Shown one piece after another: positions 14,800 to 19,411 of a stretch of 19,411 bases of DNA. This DNA is from DB1 sp049323655. GTDB lineage: Bacteria > Desulfobacterota > Desulfobulbia > Desulfobulbales > SURF-16. The stretch covers positions 1-19,411 of the forward strand of contig JBMONO010000010.1 in assembly GCA_049323655.1 (NCBI GenBank). The letters run 5' to 3'. The position numbers and the translations under genes are program-made. Under the pieces are notes generated by a model. That model was not told the DNA's origin. It saw only the letters and a list, made by a program, of their open reading frames with translations, and ran no database searches. Within the stretch, counting starts at the first letter, position 1; each line of letters begins with the position of its first letter.

Positions 14800-15300
14800 T
14801 TAGTGGCCCCAGCGGTGGCAATGGCTGCAACGGTAATTCGGCAGACGGTGGTGCAGGTTGTTGCTGCGGGGACTGCCGGTCACCGTGCTGGCTGGATGGC
14901 AATTCAGGCAGATCCGTTCCACGGTCATCAGGTATTCGCTTCCGTCGGCAGTTGACTCGATGGCATGGCAGGACAGGCATTCATAGGTCGAGTTGCCGGT
15001 GTCGTAGGGAACGATGCTCGCTGCCGGAATTGGTTGCCCGACTAACAGGTGGTGTTTATCGGGGTTCTCGTACTGGAGACGGGGAAAGCGAACAAGATCA
15101 CCGTGACAGGCGAGGCAATCGACCTCGTCGTTGTCTCCCATACCGCCCCCCATCCCACCATCACTCCAGGAGCCGGAGGACGATCCACCACTCCAGGTGC
15201 CTCCTGATGAGCCCCAAGCGCCGGCATCAGTGGCGCTACAAAACACGATTGCTGAAAAGAGAATAACAGGCATCGTTGCCAGCAGCATTTTTTTCTTCAT
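14800..15300 (-). CDS. Secreted tetraheme c-type cytochrome with Gly/Ser-rich linker
   Basis: The product is 166 residues. A signal peptide (MKKKMLLATMPVILFSAIVFC, cleaved after DAGA) is followed by a low-complexity Gly/Ser/Trp linker at ~29-58 (WGSSGGTWSGGSSSGSW...), then four heme motifs: CLACH, CLSCH, CLNCH and, right at the C-terminus, CSHCH. Further histidines (KHHLL, LHHRL) may be axial ligands. I chose ATG 15300 because it begins the signal peptide; an in-frame ATG ten codons earlier is possible and lies nearer to a GAGAAG. The linker suggests a tethered or surface-exposed electron carrier. It is 81 bp downstream of the prolyl isomerase gene. I do not recognise a named family, and no GEMM element precedes it. 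Confidence 0.85.
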   Translation of the reverse strand: MKKKMLLATMPVILFSAIVFCSATDAGAWGSSGGTWSGGSSSGSWSDGGMGGGMGDNDEVDCLACHGDLVRFPRLQYENPDKHHLLVGQPIPAASIVPYDTGNSTYECLSCHAIESTADGSEYLMTVERICLNCHPASTVTGSPRSNNLHHRLPNYRCSHCHRWGH

Positions 15301-15381
15301 TTTATTTATGTCTCCCTGGTTATGGTGCATAACTTCTCTGCTGTGCGCGCTTCGCGGTCGGTTTCCGCACGTGAAGCTGGC

Positions 15382-16389
15382 TCACTGGAGAAATGTCGCG
15401 ATCTCCGCCTTTTTCCGCAACTCTTTTATATGTTCTAAACGCATTTTGTTAGTGTACTTTTCCTGGAGGAATTTTCTGATGAAATCTTCCGTCTGCTCGA
15501 CCGGGACATAGCCGGCGGCTTCTCTACTGATGACCTGAATGATATGGTAGCCGAATTTCGTGGCAAAGACCTCGCTTGTCGAGCCTGGTTCCATGCGGAA
15601 GGCGATCTCGTCAAACTCCGGAGGCATGAATCCTTTTTCGATGAAGCCGAGGCTCCCGCCCTGTTCTTTCGACATGCGGCAATCGGAGTGCTGGTTTGCT
15701 AACGTGGCAAAATCCTCACCTGCGCGGATTTTGCCGGCGATCTCCGTGATTTTTTTGCGGGCCGCATCTTTTTCAGGCTGTGGCGCGGCATCTGTGACCT
15801 GTACGAGAATATGCCGTACATCCACCCGTTCTTTTTTCCTGAATCCTTCCTTGTTCTGCTCGTAAAAGGCAAGAATTTCTTCCCGCGGCGGAGAAACGTG
15901 CAGGACGCCCTGTTTTTCCAGATAGGCGGAAAGCAGTATTTTCCTCTCCAGCGATGCGAGCAGGTCGTTTTCCGTCATCCGGCGCATGTCGAGATAGCGG
16001 TTGAAGCTCTCCGGTGTTTCATGTTGTTTTTTCAGGGCGTCGAGCTCCTCCATGGCCTTTTTTGGGGCATCCGCCGTATCCTGGTCACGGATGGCCTGGG
16101 AGAGGAGCTCGTTGTCGATGAGTCGATCGAGGGCCTGGCTGCGCAGTGTTTTCATCAGTTCCGGCGACGCGTTTTTCATGCCGAATTTCGCGTACTTTTC
16201 CAGGTCCTTGTTTACTTCCCGGCGCAGCATGTCTTCGCGGATCGGCTGGCCGTTTATGGTGGCGACGATGGTATCGCTTTGCGGCTCCGGGGTGGCGCTG
16301 GCGCGACAGCAGTCAGCGGAACCAAGCAGAACGGCGAGCAGGAAAGCACCCAGCAGAGCAAGCGGGGTTCTGGTTTTTTGAATGTGCAT
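15382..16389 (-). CDS. Periplasmic parvulin-type peptidyl-prolyl isomerase (SurA/PrsA-like)
   Basis: The protein has 335 residues. A signal peptide at 1-31 ends in ASA. Next is a SurA_N-type helical chaperone region (VATINGQPIREDMLRREV ... LIDNELLSQAI, ~43-110), then a rotamase domain ~190-290 with RVDVRHILVQV, GEDFATLANQHSDC, GGSLGFIEKGFMPPEFDEIAF and FGYHIIQV, and a charged helical tail. Proteins of this design help exported proteins fold in the periplasm or outside the membrane. Two adjacent cysteines in the signal peptide do not form a proper lipobox. Its place among exported proteins (protease, cytochrome, PEP-CTERM protein) suggests they are its clients. No strong ribosome-binding site is seen. 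Confidence 0.9.
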   Translation of the reverse strand: MHIQKTRTPLALLGAFLLAVLLGSADCCRASATPEPQSDTIVATINGQPIREDMLRREVNKDLEKYAKFGMKNASPELMKTLRSQALDRLIDNELLSQAIRDQDTADAPKKAMEELDALKKQHETPESFNRYLDMRRMTENDLLASLERKILLSAYLEKQGVLHVSPPREEILAFYEQNKEGFRKKERVDVRHILVQVTDAAPQPEKDAARKKITEIAGKIRAGEDFATLANQHSDCRMSKEQGGSLGFIEKGFMPPEFDEIAFRMEPGSTSEVFATKFGYHIIQVISREAAGYVPVEQTEDFIRKFLQEKYTNKMRLEHIKELRKKAEIATFLQ

Positions 16390-16479
16390 GGGGAGTTATC
16401 TCACTTTTGTCCGCCATGCCGAACACTCTTTCCGGTTTGCGGAGAGTTGAAAGAGGTTGGCGTGGACACTATTGTTGTG

Positions 16480-17973
16480 TCAGTCGTTTTCCCTGTCAAT
16501 GATGATCGTTGCCGTGCCGCCGGGTTTGCCGATCGGTTGAAAAACGACATCATAGGTCGTGCCGTGCGCATCGAGCATGAACGTCACTTCTTCCGTCTCC
16601 TGCCGTTTGAAGTGCACCATTTCCGACAGATCGGACCGCCGGGAACCTGACTCCAGGACAATCATGTTCACCCCACGCAGCGAGCTGTTGCGGATCGTGA
16701 TCTGAAACATCTCCTCGGTAAGCGTGACGATGGTGGCCCGGTTGTTCCCTTTTTTTTGTGCGGTCAGTTCAAGCACCAGGTAAGGGTCATCCTGGTCGGG
16801 AGGGCTCAGGGCGGCCGCCGCGTCAACCAGGCCGAATCCGAAAATCGGATCGTGGCCGGCCGCGCCCAGGTCCCGAGCGCTGTTTTGGAGCTGGTGGCGC
16901 ACATCGATATTGTTGATGACGCCGTCGCCGTTCACGTCAGCCAGGCCCGCCGAAAGAAGCAGGGCGGCGACGCCTGCAACGTGGGGGGCGGCCTGGGAGG
17001 TGCCGCTTAATTCCGCATAGCCGTCGGCCGCTGCCGTCGAGGTGATGAGAACGCCGGGGGCGGCCAGTTCGATCGTCGTTCCGGTCGGGGCAAACCAGCC
17101 TGCTCGGTCTTCCCTGTCCGTTGCCGTGACGGCAATAACGGAATCGTAGGCAGCCGGATAGGCGACCGCGCTGCCGTTGCCGGCCGCGGCCACCAGCAGG
17201 ACGCCGGCCTGGTATGCCGTTGCGCAGGCATCCTCCAGCGCTGCCGTATGGGGGCCGCCGATGCTGATATTGACAACGTCGATATCATTGTCCACCGCCC
17301 AGTCGATGCCGGCAATGATCCAGCTCAACAGGCCGAAGCCGGCGCCATCCAACACCTTGATCCCGTAGATCGCGGTATCTGGAGCCACGCCGACGCCGCC
17401 GCTGCCGTTGGCGGCAGCGGCAATGACCCCGGCCACATGGGTGCCGTGGCTGTTCCAGCTGTCATCAAAGGGGTCGCTGTCGTTAAAGACAAAATCCCAG
17501 CCACCCAGATAATTTCCGGCAAGTTCCGGGTGGTGGTAATCAATGCCGCTGTCCAGAACAGCGACCCGCACCCCCGTCCCCGTGATACCGCGGGTGTGGG
17601 CAATTTCGCCGCCGATGTGCGCCACTCCCCAGGAATTGAGATATTCTTCGGGGGAGGCGGCAGCATCGATGGGCTCGATTACCTGATACAGCGTATCTTC
17701 GACAACATATTTCACGGCGGGATTTTTGCGCAGTTTCGCCATTTCCTGATCGGACAGGGTGGCGGTAACCGCTTTCAGATGGCGAAATTTGCCCGTGACC
17801 CTGCCGCCGTGCCCGCGCAGCAGGCTTTCCTCCTGCGCACCCGGTTTGCCATGAAAGCCGACGATGACGGAACGTTCTCCGGCCCGGGCCGGAGATGACC
17901 AGCAGAGGACCAGCATGGCAACCGGCATGATGGCCGCGGCAAGGCGAAGTATGGGTTTGTTTGGAGTGGACAT
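16480..17973 (-). CDS. Secreted subtilisin-like serine protease (S8) with propeptide and embedded calcium loop
   Basis: The protein is 497 residues from ATG 17973, which has GAGGG six bases upstream and begins a signal peptide ending in ARA; an upstream in-frame ATG at 18015 is less likely. An inhibitor_I9-like propeptide follows (SVIVGFHGKPG ... VKYVVEDTLYQ). The catalytic triad is complete: D141 in AVLDSGIDYHHPEL, H176 in NSHGTHVAG, S326 in SGTSQAAPHVAG, with the oxyanion Asn in AAAGNG. After the Ser helix, ADVNGDGVINNIDV is a single dockerin/EF-hand-like calcium loop. The last ~100 residues form a beta-rich tail (LTAQKKGNNRATIVTL ... TATIIIDREND). It probably cleaves proteins outside the cell or processes surface partners. 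It lies 75 bp downstream of the PEP-CTERM gene. Confidence 0.94.
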   Translation of the reverse strand: MSTPNKPILRLAAAIMPVAMLVLCWSSPARAGERSVIVGFHGKPGAQEESLLRGHGGRVTGKFRHLKAVTATLSDQEMAKLRKNPAVKYVVEDTLYQVIEPIDAAASPEEYLNSWGVAHIGGEIAHTRGITGTGVRVAVLDSGIDYHHPELAGNYLGGWDFVFNDSDPFDDSWNSHGTHVAGVIAAAANGSGGVGVAPDTAIYGIKVLDGAGFGLLSWIIAGIDWAVDNDIDVVNISIGGPHTAALEDACATAYQAGVLLVAAAGNGSAVAYPAAYDSVIAVTATDREDRAGWFAPTGTTIELAAPGVLITSTAAADGYAELSGTSQAAPHVAGVAALLLSAGLADVNGDGVINNIDVRHQLQNSARDLGAAGHDPIFGFGLVDAAAALSPPDQDDPYLVLELTAQKKGNNRATIVTLTEEMFQITIRNSSLRGVNMIVLESGSRRSDLSEMVHFKRQETEEVTFMLDAHGTTYDVVFQPIGKPGGTATIIIDREND

Positions 17974-18048
17974 CGGGTTCCCTCGTGATGATGATAAGAA
18001 GTGCGTTCTGTTCATGTGGCGGCTCCGGAGTGACGAGGAGACCGACTG

Positions 18049-18657
18049 TTATGCCTGCCTGTTTCGCGCCTGTCCGGCGAAAAGACCGGCCAGGCCGGTG
18101 GCCAGGAGCAGCATGGTGGCTGGTTCCGGCACCGGATCGACGTGAATGGCGGCGGATACCGGGGTGGCAGTGAAAAAAACGCCATATTCGTCGCCCAGAT
18201 CAGCGTATGTAAAAGCGAGAGAAGCGTCACCCGGTCTCAGGGCCGTGAACGACAGGGTGGCCAGGGTGAGGGCATTGGAGGCGGTGCTGAATTGGTCGGC
18301 GAAAAAGAGATCACCGGCGTCTATGAGAGACGTTGCCATCAGATTGATCACGCCGTCGTCGTAGTTACCCAGGCTTCCATCGTATGCCTCGCCGGCGGCG
18401 ACATCTCCCAAGGCGTTGCCCAGCCCGTAGGAGGTAAAGGAAAGGAGGGTGGAATCGAAGCTGATGTCAAGATCGAATGTGCTGATCGTATCGGCATCGG
18501 CCATGTCGGCGAGGATGACATCAAGGGTGAAGAGGTCGCCGGCGAATATCGAAGAGGACGCCGGGCTCAAGGACAGAGATGCCGCCATGGCTGGAACGGT
18601 GAACAGGGAAAAAACGGCAAAGGCGGCAACGCGACTGAGTGATTTCATCAATTTCAT
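18049..18657 (-). CDS. PEP-CTERM protein with cohesin-like domain
   Basis: The product has 202 residues. A signal peptide (MKLMKSLSRVAAFAVFSLF, ending MAA) leads into a single beta-rich domain ~25-170 typical of cohesin-like modules: LSLSPASSSIFAGDLFTLDVIL, ISTFDLDISFDSTLLSFTSYGLGN, and LATLSFTALRPGDASLAF. The C-terminus is a classic PEP-CTERM sorting signal: PVPEPATM, a hydrophobic stretch, then arginines (RNRQA). Such proteins are processed by an exosortase and released to the surface or matrix. I chose ATG 18657 to start the signal peptide; the open frame runs further upstream to 18783 but without a ribosome-binding site there, and the site at 18657 is weak too. The cohesin fold makes dockerin proteins its natural partners; one is encoded next door. 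Confidence 0.88.
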   Translation of the reverse strand: MKLMKSLSRVAAFAVFSLFTVPAMAASLSLSPASSSIFAGDLFTLDVILADMADADTISTFDLDISFDSTLLSFTSYGLGNALGDVAAGEAYDGSLGNYDDGVINLMATSLIDAGDLFFADQFSTASNALTLATLSFTALRPGDASLAFTYADLGDEYGVFFTATPVSAAIHVDPVPEPATMLLLATGLAGLFAGQARNRQA

Positions 18658-18760
18658 TGTAGTTGTTCCATTTGTCATCTGGTTGATAAGGAAAACATGC
18701 CGCGCAGGAAGCCAATCGACCGCTGGCGGCAGTGTCAGGTTCGGTGAGAAATCGTCACAG

Positions 18761-18798
18761 GCTGTTCCTCCATCGCTCCACACCGATGGAGGAACAGC
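18761..18798. terminator. Perfect 15-bp stem-loop between the dockerin and PEP-CTERM genes
   Basis: GCTGTTCCTCCATCG (18761-18775) and CGATGGAGGAACAGC (18784-18798) are exact inverted repeats with an 8-base loop. The hairpin lies 30 bases beyond the stop codon of the dockerin gene, in the place of a terminator. It has no T run on the minus strand after the stem, so it could instead be an RNA-stability element or protein site. Confidence 0.55.
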
Positions 18799-18828
18799 GA
18801 TTGCAGTGAAAAAAAGACATGCAATACG

Positions 18829-19411
18829 TCAGCGGAGGTCAAACATCTGCTTTATCGAAAACGGCGATGCCGGGCCCTTCCGGTCTTTTTTCTCCTGATG
18901 GTGTTCACTGTCCGGTGAATCGGTTGACGTCGCGGCAACTGACGCCATCCACAGCAGGACCAGTTTCCGGGTGTCAAGGACGGTGATCTTGCCGTCGTTG
19001 TCAATATCACATTCAGGACATTCAGCGACCGGGCGACGGACGAATTGAAAGAGGATCGACAGATCCTCCTTGTCGATAACGCCATCATTGTTCAAGTCGC
19101 CGATGATCTCTTCCGGGGTGCAGGTTGAATTGTCGCCGCCGCAGACCCCGCAGTCATCAAGCACAGCCGAGCCGCCCCAGACGCCGGCACAGTCCTGCGT
19201 GCAGTCGTTGGCCGGGTTGCTGTCACAGGTTCCGCAGTTGTCGAGGGTGGCAGAGCCGCCGAAGACGCCGTTGCAGTCGGCGGTGCAGTCATTGGCCGGA
19301 TCGGTGTCACAGACGCCGCAGTTGTCAGTGGTGGCGGATCCGCCCCAGACGCCTGCGCAGTCCTGCGTGCAGTCGTTGGCCGGGTTGCTGTCACAGGTTC
19401 CGCAGTTGTCG
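18829..19411 (-). CDS. Secreted protein with Cys-rich tandem repeats and C-terminal dockerin (5' end outside window)
   Basis: The frame is open from the window edge to TGA at 18829, giving the last ~193 residues. First come more than three 28-residue repeats of the form DNCGTCDSNPANDCTQDCAGVWGGSA, each with five or six cysteines, resembling the extracellular DCxGxxGG...DxCGVCGG repeats of secreted bacterial proteins. Then a type I-like dockerin: two calcium loops (DLNNDGVIDKEDL and DIDNDGKITVLDTRKL) spaced by a short helix and a CPEC pair. A polar, charged tail ends the protein. Dockerins bind cohesins; the neighbouring gene encodes a cohesin-like protein. Signal peptide and start are not in view. 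Confidence 0.82.
   Translation of the reverse strand, partial: DNCGTCDSNPANDCTQDCAGVWGGSATTDNCGVCDTDPANDCTADCNGVFGGSATLDNCGTCDSNPANDCTQDCAGVWGGSAVLDDCGVCGGDNSTCTPEEIIGDLNNDGVIDKEDLSILFQFVRRPVAECPECDIDNDGKITVLDTRKLVLLWMASVAATSTDSPDSEHHQEKKDRKGPASPFSIKQMFDLR
19150..19411. repeat. 84-bp tandem repeat inside the dockerin gene
   Basis: The same landmark (GCAGTTGTC or GCAGTCATC) recurs at 19150, 19234, 19318 and 19402, exactly 84 bp apart, so the unit codes for 28 residues and keeps frame. The units alternate: the one before 19411 and the one near 19190-19240 are almost identical, the middle one is more diverged, which suggests a higher-order 168-bp duplication. The array runs off the window. Confidence 0.9.

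Noticed and set aside
13827..15266. 479-codon open frame on the plus strand opposite dinB and the second cytochrome
   Set aside because: It runs antisense across two well-supported genes and their intergenic gap, with no domain and low-complexity Cys/Arg/Ser stretches from the reversed linker.

Overview
The window reads as a piece of a GC-rich genome from a respiratory delta-type proteobacterium (Desulfobacterota, perhaps Desulfobulbales or a Geobacter/Desulfuromonas relative). This is inferred from two tetraheme c-type cytochromes, a cyclic-dinucleotide (GEMM-I) riboswitch in front of one of them, a histidine kinase with a CXXCH heme site and a two-CW cysteine region, and a PEP-CTERM protein. 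The taxonomic call is inference; no rRNA or marker gene is present. Both edges lie in repeats, and a 10-N gap at 2545-2554 shows this is a draft assembly.

Layout. 1-271: two tandem copies of a ~130-bp palindromic repeat, the second supplying the stop codon of a SulP anion transporter (239-2014, minus). 2015-2421: divergent control region with a minus promoter for SulP and, on the plus strand, a promoter, a GEMM-I riboswitch and an overlapping intrinsic terminator. 2422-6214 (plus): tetraheme cytochrome, membrane histidine kinase with periplasmic heme motif and a cysteine domain inside its HAMP, a third repeat copy, then a receiver-kinase hybrid. 6371-7087: a broken NYN/LOTUS gene. 7238-7669: a small unknown protein. 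7707-12443 (minus): a CPA2/Kef antiporter and a SWIM-SNF2 helicase. 12575-13252 (plus): a decayed parDE toxin-antitoxin pair with its promoter and operator still in place. 13260-13559: unassigned remnant plus a truncated fourth repeat copy. 13575-18657 (minus): dinB, a second tetraheme cytochrome, a parvulin-type prolyl isomerase, a subtilisin-like protease and a cohesin-like PEP-CTERM protein. 18829-19411 (minus, incomplete): a secreted protein with 28-residue cysteine-rich repeats and a C-terminal dockerin.

How the parts may work together. The best candidate for something new is the 2214-6214 unit: a cyclic dinucleotide would act through the riboswitch to allow expression of a periplasmic cytochrome together with a kinase built to sense redox state on both sides of the membrane, with a kinase-bearing response regulator next to it. 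No output domain is encoded here. The 13575-19411 region looks like an export and cell-surface cluster: cohesin-like and dockerin partners, a secreted protease, a periplasmic folding factor and a cytochrome. The accessory genes (NYN, parD, parE) carry single-base lesions while every long housekeeping-type frame is intact, which argues for real decay rather than poor sequence.
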